Source: Hymenobacter tibetensis | Lineage (GTDB): Bacteria > Bacteroidota > Bacteroidia > Cytophagales > Hymenobacteraceae | Reading direction: 5' to 3' | NCBI RefSeq assembly: GCF_022827545.1 | Contig: NZ_CP094669.1 | Location: forward strand, 2,260,001 to 2,324,000 | DNA: 64,000 nt | In this document: piece by piece, positions 25,073 to 34,231 of the stretch | Layout of the letters: every line of letters starts with the position of its first letter | Position numbering within the stretch: position 1 is the first letter of the stretch | The notes under the pieces: generated by a model | Told to the model about the DNA's origin: nothing | Seen by the model: the letters and a program-made list of their open reading frames with translations, nothing else | Database searches by the model: none | Program-made: the position numbers and the translations under genes

Positions 25073-26584
25073 CTAGAAAAACACCTTGCGCAGTGCCCAC
25101 AAGCTCCAGACAATCACCATCAACCCTACGCCCACAAACATCCACCGAACGGGGATGCGGCCAGCGAGGCGGGCTGCTATGGGCGAAGCGGCAACGCCAC
25201 CCACAATCAAGCCCAGGATAATCTGCCAGTGCGAAATGCCCAGCGTGGCGAAGAACGTAACGGCGCTGGCAAACGTGACGAAGAACTCGGTGACGCTCAC
25301 CGACCCGATGACGTACTGCGGTGTGCGGCCCCCGGCAATGAGGGTGCTCGTCACGAGGGGGCCCCAGCCGCCGCCGCCAAACGAATCGAGGAAGCCGCCA
25401 GCCGCGGCCAGTACACCTAGCTTCTTGTGCTTTTTGCGCGCACTCGGCTTGGAAAAGGCCTTGGAAATAATGCGGATACCTAGCAGCAGCAGATACACCG
25501 CCAAAAACGGCTTCACGTACTTCGCATATTCCTCACCAAACGTAGCCAGCAGGTAGGCCCCCGTGATGGCGCCCAGAACGCCCGGAATCAGCAACACCTT
25601 GAACAGCTTCTTGTTGACGTTGCCGAAGCGGTAGTGATGATAACCGGATGCGCCGCTAGCAAACATTTCGGCGGTATGAATACTCGCGCTGACCGCAGCC
25701 GGCGAGATGTTCAAACTCATCAAACTGATGGCCGTCACCACCCCGTAGCCCATGCCCAATAGCCCATCAACAATCTGCGCCCCAAAGCCGATGGCGACGA
25801 AAATGTAGAACGTATCGGCGTTGCTTGCTACCTCCCACGCCTGCTGCCAGGTGACGTAGTAGGAGATGATGTTGATAATAATAATGGCCATGAACGCCAG
25901 CAGCGACATGGTAGCCCGGCGGCGCCACATAGCCGCCGCCGGCGACTCGTAGGCCGGGCCGCCGGTTAGCTCAGCCGTCACGGCGTTGAGGGAGCGTACT
26001 TTGTGCGCAAAGTCGCCGCCTACCTTCTCCCGAATCGAGGACATGCGTTGTAGCACGTCGTTGAGCTCGTCGGGGAGGGTGGTGGTGAGCATCTCGCGCA
26101 GCCGCTTGGCAATGGTCGGCGACTTGCCGTTGGTACTGATGGCAATTTTCAAGTCGCCTTTTTGCACGATGGAGCCCAAGTAAAAGTCGCAGGCGTCGGG
26201 CGTGTCGGCTACGTTGCAGAGCAGGCGCTGCCGGGTGGCATCGGCCTTGATGGTGAGGTTCAGGGCCTTGTCGTCGGTGGCTACAATCACTAAGTCGTGG
26301 CCTACTAGGTCGGTAATCTGGTAAGGACCTTCGCGGAGCTGCACGGCCGGATGGCGCGCAGCCAGTTCCCGTAGGGCGGGCAGAAAATAAGTGGCTACTA
26401 CGGTTACCGCTGCCGCGGGGCTATTCGCTAGAATAGCAGACAGTTTTTCCAATCCTACATTTCCGCCGCCTACCAGCAGCACGTGCAGCTGTTCCAATTT
26501 CAAGAAGATGGGAAACAGTCGGTTCGCTCCTGTTAGTGGGGGCTCGGAGCGTGGCTGTGACACAGGGTTATTGGAAAGAGACAT
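25073..26584 (-). CDS. siroheme synthase domain fused to TauE/SafE sulfite exporter
   Basis: 503 residues with two unrelated parts. Residues 25-215 are the Met8p/CysG-N type precorrin-2 dehydrogenase/ferrochelatase: FPIFLKLEQLHVLLVGGGNVGLEKL, LVIVATDDKALN, and AISTNGKSPTIAKRLRE. From about 230 to the end there are eight or so membrane helices of the TSUP (TauE/SafE) anion exporter family, including IVDGLLGMGYGVVTAISL and GGFLDSFGGGGWGPLVTSTL. The first part makes siroheme for sulfite reductase; TSUP members export sulfite or related anions. It is the last gene of the sulfate-assimilation run, 132 nt after the hemoprotein gene. Both halves serve sulfite handling, and I see no frameshift at the junction. 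Confidence 0.9.
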   Translation of the reverse strand: MSLSNNPVSQPRSEPPLTGANRLFPIFLKLEQLHVLLVGGGNVGLEKLSAILANSPAAAVTVVATYFLPALRELAARHPAVQLREGPYQITDLVGHDLVIVATDDKALNLTIKADATRQRLLCNVADTPDACDFYLGSIVQKGDLKIAISTNGKSPTIAKRLREMLTTTLPDELNDVLQRMSSIREKVGGDFAHKVRSLNAVTAELTGGPAYESPAAAMWRRRATMSLLAFMAIIIINIISYYVTWQQAWEVASNADTFYIFVAIGFGAQIVDGLLGMGYGVVTAISLMSLNISPAAVSASIHTAEMFASGASGYHHYRFGNVNKKLFKVLLIPGVLGAITGAYLLATFGEEYAKYVKPFLAVYLLLLGIRIISKAFSKPSARKKHKKLGVLAAAGGFLDSFGGGGWGPLVTSTLIAGGRTPQYVIGSVSVTEFFVTFASAVTFFATLGISHWQIILGLIVGGVAASPIAARLAGRIPVRWMFVGVGLMVIVWSLWALRKVFF

Positions 26585-26716
26585 GGATGGTAGGTTGGAA
26601 GGTCAGTTCTGGTAGCGCGGACGTTGGCAACAGTAGCGGCCAAGGGAAAAGGAGCTATATAAAAAGAGCGTCAGGCTTCGACAAATGCAGCCCGACACCA
26701 TTTCTATAGGCACATG

Positions 26717-28432
26717 CTACTCGTGGAAGTTCAGGCCGTGCGTGGAAGCTTGCACGTACCCCCGACGGACGGTGAAATCTCCAAACCGCTCAAGCGGCTC
26801 TCGGTTTTCAGCATAGTCGGCAAAAATCGGCGTCAGCTCCCGCACTATACCATCTTCATCCAGCATTTCTTTATACAGTTTGTTGAGCCGCTCGCCGTTG
26901 AAAGCCGCTCCCAAATACAAATTATAACGCCCGACGGAGCGGCCCACCAACCCAATTTCGCCCAGATAAGGGCGGGCGCAACCGTTGGGGCAGCCCGTCA
27001 TCCGCAGCAAGATATCATCTTGCGTTAAATTATACGCTTTCATGCTTTCCTCCAATCGAGTGAGCAACTGCGGAAGATAACGCTCGGCTTCGGCAAATGC
27101 CAGCGAGCAGGTATTCAGCGCCACGCACGCCAATGCCCCGCGTCGTAGCCCCGACAAGTCGTTGCCGGCTACTTCCACGCCATGTTCGGTGAGCAGAGCT
27201 TGAATAGTGAGGCGGTGCTCGGGCGCTACGTTGGCAATAATCACGTTTTGGTTGCCGGTCAGGCGGAAGTCGCCGGTGTGGAAGGCGGCAATTTCGCGCA
27301 ACGCGGTTTTCAGGGTGTTGCCGGGGCGGTCGGCTACGCGGCCGCCTTCCACCAGCAGCGTGAGGTGATGCGCACCATCGGGGCTGGTTGTCCAGCCGAA
27401 GGCGTCGCCGGTGCTTTCAAACTTGTAGGCGCGGCCGAGTTCCAACTCGTAGCCCAGGCGCTGGTTGAGTTCTTGCCTGAATACATCCAGGCCCACCCGG
27501 TCGAGGGTGTACTTGAGGCGCGAGTACTTGCGGTTTTCGCGGTTGCCCCAATCGCGCTGAATGGTTACCACCTTTTCGCAGAGGTCCACTACCTTGTCGG
27601 CGGGCACGAACCCGATGATATCGGCCAGGCGCGGGTAGGTATCGAGCATGCCGAACGTCATGCCCATGCCGCCGCCAACCGCCACGTTGAAGCCGAGTAG
27701 TTGGCCCTTTTCCTCGATGGCAATTAGGCCTAAGTCGTTGGCAAAGATGTCGGTATCGTTGTGGGGCGGAATGGCTAGCGCAATCTTGAACTTGCGCGGC
27801 AGGTAGGTTTTGCCGTAGATCGGCTCGGCATCCTCTTCGCCTTCGTTGGGCGCACTGATGTGCTGCTGTTCGCCATCGAGCCACAATTCCCAATAGGCCG
27901 ACGTGCGTGGCGTGAGGTGGGCGCTGATCTGGCGCGACACTTCATACACCTGCGCGTGCACCTCGGACTGGTGCGGGTTGGGGTTGCACATCACGTTGCG
28001 GTTCACGTCGCCGCAGCCCGCAATGCTGTCCATAAACACCTGGTTGAAGCCGAGAATCGTCTTCTGGAGGTTGCGCTTGAGCACCCCGTGTAACTGAAAC
28101 GTCTGGCGGGTGGTTATCTTGAGGGTGTTGTTGGCGAACTTCGTCGAGAGTTCATCCATACGCAGCCACTGCGCGGGCGTGGCAATGCCGCCCGGCACGC
28201 GTACCCGAATCATGAGCGAGTACAGGGGCTCCAGCTTCTGGCGTTTCCGCTCGCTGTCCAGGTCCCGGTCGGTTTGTTGGTACGAGCCGTGGAACTTGAT
28301 GAGGTGGGTATCGTCGGGGTTGAGGGCGCCCGTAATCCGATTGACGAGACTGTCGGCCAGCGTGCCACGCAGGTAGTTGCTGGCCGTCTTGACGTGTTCG
28401 ACTTCGGATAATTTTATGATGGTATCGGCCAT
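26717..28432 (-). CDS. sulfite reductase hemoprotein
   Basis: 571 residues. Reduces sulfite to sulfide with siroheme and a 4Fe-4S cluster in the cytoplasm. The cluster ligands are visible as C-x5-C (ACVALNTCSLAFAEAERY) and C-x3-C (TGCPNGCARPYLGEIGLVG). Two ferredoxin-like half-domains precede each sirohaem-binding part (PGGIATPAQWLRMDELS... and GGGMGMTFG). Start at 28432 (MADTIIKLSEVEHVK); the frame is open further upstream, but that part overlaps the DUF2490 gene on the same strand. Its flavoprotein partner is at 32225. CysI-type rather than nitrite reductase is favoured by the sulfate operon context. Confidence 0.93.
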   Translation of the reverse strand: MADTIIKLSEVEHVKTASNYLRGTLADSLVNRITGALNPDDTHLIKFHGSYQQTDRDLDSERKRQKLEPLYSLMIRVRVPGGIATPAQWLRMDELSTKFANNTLKITTRQTFQLHGVLKRNLQKTILGFNQVFMDSIAGCGDVNRNVMCNPNPHQSEVHAQVYEVSRQISAHLTPRTSAYWELWLDGEQQHISAPNEGEEDAEPIYGKTYLPRKFKIALAIPPHNDTDIFANDLGLIAIEEKGQLLGFNVAVGGGMGMTFGMLDTYPRLADIIGFVPADKVVDLCEKVVTIQRDWGNRENRKYSRLKYTLDRVGLDVFRQELNQRLGYELELGRAYKFESTGDAFGWTTSPDGAHHLTLLVEGGRVADRPGNTLKTALREIAAFHTGDFRLTGNQNVIIANVAPEHRLTIQALLTEHGVEVAGNDLSGLRRGALACVALNTCSLAFAEAERYLPQLLTRLEESMKAYNLTQDDILLRMTGCPNGCARPYLGEIGLVGRSVGRYNLYLGAAFNGERLNKLYKEMLDEDGIVRELTPIFADYAENREPLERFGDFTVRRGYVQASTHGLNFHE

Positions 28433-28436
28433 GAGC

Positions 28437-29204
28437 TTATTGAGGAGCGGGAATTGGAGCGGGCGGCGGGGTGGGCCGCAAGTCGAAATTGTGAAAGTAA
28501 AACACCCGAATGGTGTGCTGGTTGCGGTACGTGCTGCCTGCCGGAAGCTGCTGAAACAGATGCATATAGCCGGCGTGCAATTGCCCGTGCTTGTTGGCCT
28601 GATACACGAGGCCAGCAAACAGGCGGTTTTGGTCGAAGTAGTTGTAGCGAATCTCCTTACCGAAATTCATCATCACCTCGTTGTTGAGTAGAAATTGCAG
28701 CCCACCCGGGTCGAACCCGCGTTTGGTGAGCGGCAGGAAAAGGGCCGCGTTGTAGCGGACCCGGTAGTTGAAATCGTAGTCCTCGGTGCGTTCGTTGTCG
28801 CGGATAGTGTTGCGAAACCGTTCTTCCAGCCGCACCCACTGCATCAAGCGGGCCTTCGGGAAGCGCGTAAACCACTGCACCTGCTGCCACGGCCGATGCT
28901 CGGGTTGGCCCACCGTGCGCGCCCCATCCGGAAAGTGGTGCACGTAGGCATAGCCCCCGGTCAGCCGCACGTCATCAGTGAGATAATACGTGAGGCCGAC
29001 CCGCGCCACGCCCTGAAACAAATCCTGCACATACCGGTCGTGCAGGCGCAAGTGCAAGTCCGTCCAAGTGCCCCACCGCTGCGAGAAGCGGGTTTGATTG
29101 AAAACCCCTAGCCACGTCTGTTGTTCCCGCACATACTGCTTCTGCGCCCGCACTGGCAGCGCCGCCACGAGTAAGCAAGAGAGTAAAAACAGGCGGAAGC
29201 TCAT
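28437..29204 (-). CDS. DUF2490-family outer-membrane protein
   Basis: 255 residues. Signal peptide MSFRLFLLSCLLVAALPVRAQ, then amphipathic beta strands alternating in the DUF2490 style (QQTWLGVFNQTRFSQRWGTWTD, RLEERF, YRVRYNAALFLPL, NEVMMNFGK). Probably a small beta-barrel in the outer membrane. It is 8 nt from the TonB receptor and 4 nt from the hemoprotein, so translated as part of the sulfate operon. Function unknown; the company suggests uptake of a sulfur source. Confidence 0.8.
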   Translation of the reverse strand: MSFRLFLLSCLLVAALPVRAQKQYVREQQTWLGVFNQTRFSQRWGTWTDLHLRLHDRYVQDLFQGVARVGLTYYLTDDVRLTGGYAYVHHFPDGARTVGQPEHRPWQQVQWFTRFPKARLMQWVRLEERFRNTIRDNERTEDYDFNYRVRYNAALFLPLTKRGFDPGGLQFLLNNEVMMNFGKEIRYNYFDQNRLFAGLVYQANKHGQLHAGYMHLFQQLPAGSTYRNQHTIRVFYFHNFDLRPTPPPAPIPAPQ

Positions 29205-29212
29205 AGCGAGTG

Positions 29213-32092
29213 TTAGCGAAGGATGGTGTTGTCGAAGGTCACAGCCACGTAGTAGAGCCCGCCAATGGTTGGGCCGGCCGCATACTGGATATAGCGGTTG
29301 TTGAACAGGTTGGTGCCGCCTAGCTTGATGGTTGATTTCAGGTTCGGGATACGCACGTTCACTTGCGCGTCTACGGTTTGGTAGGCCGGTATCTGACCGT
29401 TAGCAAGTTGGCTTTCCCACAAGAACGAATCTTGGTAGCGCCACACCACGTTGAAGCCCACGTTGCGAACCACTTCGCGGTTGCCGAAGCTTAGGTTGGT
29501 GGTCCACTTGGGCGTGTTGAAGCCGGTAATAAACACGTCCTGCGTGCTGTTAGTGGCAATGTTGTTGTAGTTGACGTTGCCGGCCAGCGTGTATTTCTGG
29601 TAGAAGTTGTAGGTGACGCCCAGCGCCGAGCCGTAGCTGCGGTATTGGTTGCGGGCATTGGCATATACTCGGTACCGGTCTTGCTGTCCGCGGGTCAGCA
29701 TGTCCAGCACCGACGCATCCGTGCCCACTGCCCCCGACTTCGGCACGGCCACTTCCACCTGTCCCAAGAAGCCCGAATACACGTTGTAGTACGCATCCAG
29801 GTCGAGGGCCAAACGGTTGTCGAAGAGCACACTGCGGTAGCCTACTTCAAACGCGTTGATGCGCTCCGGTTCCATAGTCGGCAGGTTGGCTACTTGCAGC
29901 ACGTCGCGGTTGTTGAGGGCGGCCCGCTGCTGCTTTTGCGCAGTGGTACCAGTTCCATTGTCGGCGGCTACGTCGCGGCTAACCGCGGCCGTGAAGTTGT
30001 CGAGGGAGGTGAGGGTGTAGGAGTTGTCGAGGAAGCCAAGGCCTTCGTTTACGCGGGCCAGGCCGCCCACGCGGCGCACGTTGCCGTTATTCACGAACGA
30101 CAGGGCTTCAAACAGCGCCGGGAAGCGCCAGCCGTTCTGGAATGACGCCCGGAAGTTGTGGTTTTTGGCCGCCGTGTACACCGCCGCAATCCGGGGGTTC
30201 AGCTTGGGGTTGAACTCGGGGTTGTAGTCGAGGCGGAGCGAGGCGTTCAGCTTCAGGCGGTCTTGCAGTAGCAGCTTGGTGCCTTGCGCAAAGCCCCCGA
30301 ACTTCTTGTAGTACACGTTGTTGCCGCCCGGCGTGGTGCGGTCGGCAAGGGGTTTCGAGAAGTCCACGAAGTTGTTGCCATCGGGTATCACCTCGTACAC
30401 CCGGGCATCGGCGCCGAGCACCACATCGGCAAACTTGATGCGCCGGCCTACATTCCATTGCGCCTCGTTGTGGTAGGTGCGGCTGCGCTGCCAGAGGGCA
30501 GCCCCGCCCGTGGCCGGAGCGCCCGGCACGTTCACGCCACTGTCCCAATTGTTGATGCCGGTGATGGTGTTTTTGAGCTGGTTGAACGCCTCGGTGCCCG
30601 GCTCAGCGCGGCCGGCATCGGCTACGGCGCGGGCTTGCTGCATGGCCGTAGCCAGGTCGGTGCCGCGGTTCACTTGGTTCTGCAACTCGGTCCGGAACTT
30701 GTTGCCCCACACCGTGTTCGAGCCGTTGTTGAGGTCGAGGTTGAGGGCCAGCGGGTTCAGGTTGTAGGAGTCGCCGGTGTTTTCTACCAGCACGTAGCTG
30801 CGCACGTAGTAGTCGGCGCCGCGCAGTTCCAGCTTGTGGTTTTGCACGGTCACGTCCTTGAGCTGAATCTTGTTGCCGCGCTGGAAAATACCGTCCATCA
30901 GGCCGTAGCGGTAGCCGTAGGAGAGTTCCAGCTTATCGGTGAGCTTGTAGAACAAGCCGCCATCGAACTTGAGGTTGCGGACAGTGGGCGAAATCAAGTC
31001 CTTCTCGTAGTAGCCGGTGCGGCGCACGTTGAAGGTCTCGGTGCGGCCGCCGTACTGGATTGCCACCGGCACGTTGCCACTCCGGTCGTCGCCGTAGCGG
31101 TTCCAGAGGTCGGCGGCCGGGTTATTGGCGCCCGACAGTTCAGAAAAGCGTGGGTTGGCCGAGTTCAGGTTCTGCGGGTTCTGGTCGGTTTGGGTGTCGG
31201 CCAGCCAGTCGGTGCCGCGCAAGTAGCTGAAGTTCACCTTGAAGGCAAACTTGTTGTTGAACGCCTGCGCGTAGCGCACCGCCGTTTCGGTCAGCACGCT
31301 CGGGTCCCGGTCTTTGCCATCCACATGGTTAACGCCCACCTTCTGGTACACGCTCAGCCCCTGATAAGTAAAAGGGCTTTTGGTGGTTAGGTTGGCCATG
31401 CCGTTGATGGCGTTCATGCCGTACAGCGCCGACGCCGCACCGGGCGTGATTTCCACGCTGGCAATATCTAGCTCCGTTGGCCCGATAGCGTTGCCGAGCG
31501 GCACACCGAGCGTGGCCGCCTGCATGTCCACACCATCCACGAGCTGCATGAAACGGAAGTTGTTCGGGATGTTGAAGCCGCGCGTGTTTGGCACCTTGAA
31601 CGTGATGCTCGACGTGGTCATCTGCACGCCCTTCACGTTTTCCAACGCGTCATAGAAGCTCGGCGCCGGCGTTTCCTTGATAGCCCGAATATCCAGCTTC
31701 TCGATAGCCACCGGCGACTTCAGCCGGCTTTCCTCCACCCGCGACGCCGACACCACCACCTCGTTCACGGCAATGGCCCTCGATTCGAGTTGCACCGCAA
31801 TCGGCTGGCTGCCGCTGGCTACTTCCAGCTCCCGGGCTTCGTACCCCACGGTGTTGAATACCAGCGTAAACGGAAACCGCAGCCGCGCCTTTAGCTCGAA
31901 CTTGCCGCTCATATCGCTCTGCGTGCCCACCGAAGCGCCCTTCACACTCACACTTACGCCCGGCAGCGGCTGCTTTGTGCCTTTCTCATACACTGTGCCG
32001 CTGATGGCTATCAGCGCATCCTGCGCCTGCGCAGGCACAGCGGCCAACGCCACGGCCGGAACAAGCAATAAAGAAGCGTAGTGTGCTTTCAT
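29213..32092 (-). CDS. TonB-dependent receptor in sulfate operon
   Basis: 959 residues. Signal peptide to about residue 23, a CarboxypepD_reg-like domain (SGTVYEKGTKQPLPGVSVSVKG), a plug domain (SPVAIEKLDIRAIKETPAPSF ... VEITPGAASALYGMNAINGM) and a long 22-strand barrel ending in DNTILR, with a C-terminal aromatic-poor tail. It imports a ligand across the outer membrane using TonB energy. No SusD partner follows, so it is not a typical glycan system. Position between sulfite reductase subunits suggests a sulfur-containing ligand (sulfonate, sulfate ester or thiol complex), which is inference. Confidence 0.9.
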   Translation of the reverse strand: MKAHYASLLLVPAVALAAVPAQAQDALIAISGTVYEKGTKQPLPGVSVSVKGASVGTQSDMSGKFELKARLRFPFTLVFNTVGYEARELEVASGSQPIAVQLESRAIAVNEVVVSASRVEESRLKSPVAIEKLDIRAIKETPAPSFYDALENVKGVQMTTSSITFKVPNTRGFNIPNNFRFMQLVDGVDMQAATLGVPLGNAIGPTELDIASVEITPGAASALYGMNAINGMANLTTKSPFTYQGLSVYQKVGVNHVDGKDRDPSVLTETAVRYAQAFNNKFAFKVNFSYLRGTDWLADTQTDQNPQNLNSANPRFSELSGANNPAADLWNRYGDDRSGNVPVAIQYGGRTETFNVRRTGYYEKDLISPTVRNLKFDGGLFYKLTDKLELSYGYRYGLMDGIFQRGNKIQLKDVTVQNHKLELRGADYYVRSYVLVENTGDSYNLNPLALNLDLNNGSNTVWGNKFRTELQNQVNRGTDLATAMQQARAVADAGRAEPGTEAFNQLKNTITGINNWDSGVNVPGAPATGGAALWQRSRTYHNEAQWNVGRRIKFADVVLGADARVYEVIPDGNNFVDFSKPLADRTTPGGNNVYYKKFGGFAQGTKLLLQDRLKLNASLRLDYNPEFNPKLNPRIAAVYTAAKNHNFRASFQNGWRFPALFEALSFVNNGNVRRVGGLARVNEGLGFLDNSYTLTSLDNFTAAVSRDVAADNGTGTTAQKQQRAALNNRDVLQVANLPTMEPERINAFEVGYRSVLFDNRLALDLDAYYNVYSGFLGQVEVAVPKSGAVGTDASVLDMLTRGQQDRYRVYANARNQYRSYGSALGVTYNFYQKYTLAGNVNYNNIATNSTQDVFITGFNTPKWTTNLSFGNREVVRNVGFNVVWRYQDSFLWESQLANGQIPAYQTVDAQVNVRIPNLKSTIKLGGTNLFNNRYIQYAAGPTIGGLYYVAVTFDNTILR

Positions 32093-32147
32093 TTGGTTTG
32101 TATGGTGGATTGGAAGGGGTTTTATCTGTCACTCCAACATTCCGCGC

Positions 32148-32208
32148 AGCAGGCGGCGAGAGGAATCTGAGTAGTCGATTGGCCTTATTCAGATTCCTTT
32201 CGCCTGCT
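32148..32208. repeat. REP-like inverted repeat
   Basis: Arms around GCAGGCG..AGAGGAATCTGA (32149-32170) and TCAGATTCCTTTCGCCTGC (32189-32207) pair over about 19 bp, flanked by AGAATGACG. It has the look of the short dispersed palindromes common in Bacteroidota genomes. It lies between the TonB receptor and the sulfite reductase flavoprotein genes. Confidence 0.6.
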
Positions 32209-32224
32209 TCAGAATGACGGTCTG

Positions 32225-34144
32225 TTAATACACGTCCTCTAAGTAGCGGCGCGACTTTTTCAACTGCTTCAAGTAGTCGGCGGCGTAGTCGGCATCCTGG
32301 CCGCTTTGCTGCTCGATGATGGTGAGGAGTGCTTTGCGTACATCGGCGGCCATCCGGTTTTTGTCGCCGCAGACGTAGAAGTAGGCGCCATCTTCCAGCC
32401 ATTTGAATACTTGCGGTGCTTGCTCCAACAGGCGGTGCTGCACGTAGATTTTCTCGGCTTGGTCACGAGAAAATGCCAAGTCGAGGCGAGCCAGCGAGCC
32501 TTGCTTGAGGTGTTGCTGCCACTCGGTTTGGTACAGGAAATCGGTGGTGAATTCCGGGTTGCCAAAGAACAACCAGTTGCGCCCCGGCGCGCCCGACTCG
32601 GCCCGCTCCGCCACAAATGAGCGGAACGGCGCCACACCCGTTCCCGGCCCTACCATGATAATGTCGGTAGCCGGGTTCTGCGGCAGCTTGAAGTATTCGT
32701 TGCGGTCCACCCACACGCGGGCCGTATCGCCAATAGCCAGATGGTCGGCTTGATACACCGAGCAAGCGCCGTGCTTTTGGCGGCCGTGGGCTTCGTAGCG
32801 CACCGCGCCTACCGTCAGGTGCACTTCATCGGGGTGAGCCAGTGGGCTGCTGGCAATGGAATACGCCCGGGCCGGCAGCGGCCGTAGCACCGCCGCCAAA
32901 TGCTGCGCCGACAAATCGATGGGGAAGTGGGTGAGCAAATCCACAATGTCGCGGCCGTAGAGGAAGGCTTGCAGCTGCGTAGTCCCGAGCAACGCCTCGC
33001 GCAATTCCGAGTACTGCGGCGCCAGAGCGGCGTAGCGCTCCAGCACATCACGCGTCAGCACCGATAGTTCCAAGTGCTCGGTTAGCGCAGTGGTCAAATC
33101 TAGTTCCACACCTTTCAGTTGCACCGGTGCGGTAGCATCGAGGCGGGCTGCCTTCACTACATCCGCCACCAATTCGGGGCGGTTCGTGGGCTGCACCATT
33201 AGCGCGTCACCGGGCTCATACTGAAGGCCGGAGCCTTCCAAAGAAAACTCTAAATGGTAGGTTTCCTTCGCGGAGCCGCGGCCATTGAGTTGAATCTTCT
33301 CTAGCAACGGCGCATCGAACTGTACGTCTTCGTGCTGCACCGCGGGCTTGGGCGCTGGCACCGGACTGCTGGCCACCCGGAATGCCGATAAATCTGCCTG
33401 GCTGCCACCGTTCAAAGAAACCGCTGCCGCTTGAGCCAAAGCCGCTCCCGTGCTCGGGCCAACTTCAGGTGCGGCCGTAGCTACTTCCTGCGCTAGCACG
33501 TCCAGCACCCGGTCGGCCCACTGCGCCGCCGACTCCTGAAATTCCACGTCGCACTCCACCCGGTCAGCGAGGCGCTGCGCACCCAAGGCCGCTAACCGCT
33601 CATCGAACTCGATACCGGTCTGGCAGAATTGCAGGTAACTTTTGTCGCCGAGGGCCAGCACCGAATAGCGCAACGCCGGGAGCTTGGGTGCACGCGGGCC
33701 CAACAGGAACTGGTGCAAATCTTCGGCGGCAATTGGCGGTTCTCCTTCCCCTTGCGTGCTGGTAATCACAAGCAATTGTTGCTCCGATGCCAAGGCGCGC
33801 GTAGGGTAATCGTTCATGTCGCGCACGGTGGGCTCTAGCCCGCGTTGGCGCGCTGCTTCAGCGGTTTGCAATGCCACTTTCTTGCTGTTGCCAGTCTGCG
33901 AGCCATACAATATGGTAAGGCGCGAAGGAGCAGCTGCCGTTGGTGCCGGTTGCGCCGCGGCTGGTGCTGCAATAGTAGCGGCCGGCGAGTTAGCGGCCAC
34001 CGGTTGCTGTGCAGGTTCGGCGGCGCGGCCGTATAGGTAGCCGCTCAGCCACAGCAATTGCTGGTTGGTGAGATTAGCTGTTAACTCGTTGAGTGCCTTA
34101 TCGTCGAGGCCGATTGGCAGCGAGGAAGAAGAGGGAGTAGGCAT
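32225..34144 (-). CDS. sulfite reductase flavoprotein (diflavin reductase)
   Basis: 639 residues. Flavodoxin domain with FMN loop ILYGSQTGNSKKVALQTAEAA (about 75-215), a variable linker rich in Ala, then an FAD/NADPH oxidoreductase module: RAYSIASSP (FAD), KHGACSVYQAD, VGPGTGVAPFRSFVAER and CGDKNRMAADV, ending EDVY with a C-terminal aromatic residue over the flavin as in CysJ. It passes electrons from NADPH to the hemoprotein encoded at 26717. The N-terminal 70 residues form a short helical extension. Partner and substrate are assigned from context; P450 reductase-like use is unlikely here. Confidence 0.9.
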   Translation of the reverse strand: MPTPSSSSLPIGLDDKALNELTANLTNQQLLWLSGYLYGRAAEPAQQPVAANSPAATIAAPAAAQPAPTAAAPSRLTILYGSQTGNSKKVALQTAEAARQRGLEPTVRDMNDYPTRALASEQQLLVITSTQGEGEPPIAAEDLHQFLLGPRAPKLPALRYSVLALGDKSYLQFCQTGIEFDERLAALGAQRLADRVECDVEFQESAAQWADRVLDVLAQEVATAAPEVGPSTGAALAQAAAVSLNGGSQADLSAFRVASSPVPAPKPAVQHEDVQFDAPLLEKIQLNGRGSAKETYHLEFSLEGSGLQYEPGDALMVQPTNRPELVADVVKAARLDATAPVQLKGVELDLTTALTEHLELSVLTRDVLERYAALAPQYSELREALLGTTQLQAFLYGRDIVDLLTHFPIDLSAQHLAAVLRPLPARAYSIASSPLAHPDEVHLTVGAVRYEAHGRQKHGACSVYQADHLAIGDTARVWVDRNEYFKLPQNPATDIIMVGPGTGVAPFRSFVAERAESGAPGRNWLFFGNPEFTTDFLYQTEWQQHLKQGSLARLDLAFSRDQAEKIYVQHRLLEQAPQVFKWLEDGAYFYVCGDKNRMAADVRKALLTIIEQQSGQDADYAADYLKQLKKSRRYLEDVY

Positions 34145-34231
34145 TGAAATTCAGGTTGAGACGGTGGGCTGAAAAGGAGGGAAAGGAGCCAGACGATGGT
34201 TGCAGCCTTCCAGAAACCAGGCGGCGTTTTA

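Noticed and set aside
26585..26716. A third SAM riboswitch upstream of the CysG-TauE gene
   Set aside because: There is a TATATAAAAAG-like stretch and GACACC, but no CCGGCAACC or GGTGCCAA core on either strand.
30284..31390. 368-codon forward ORF
   Set aside because: It is the antisense shadow of the TonB receptor barrel, rich in Val/His/Ala as expected from reverse coding.
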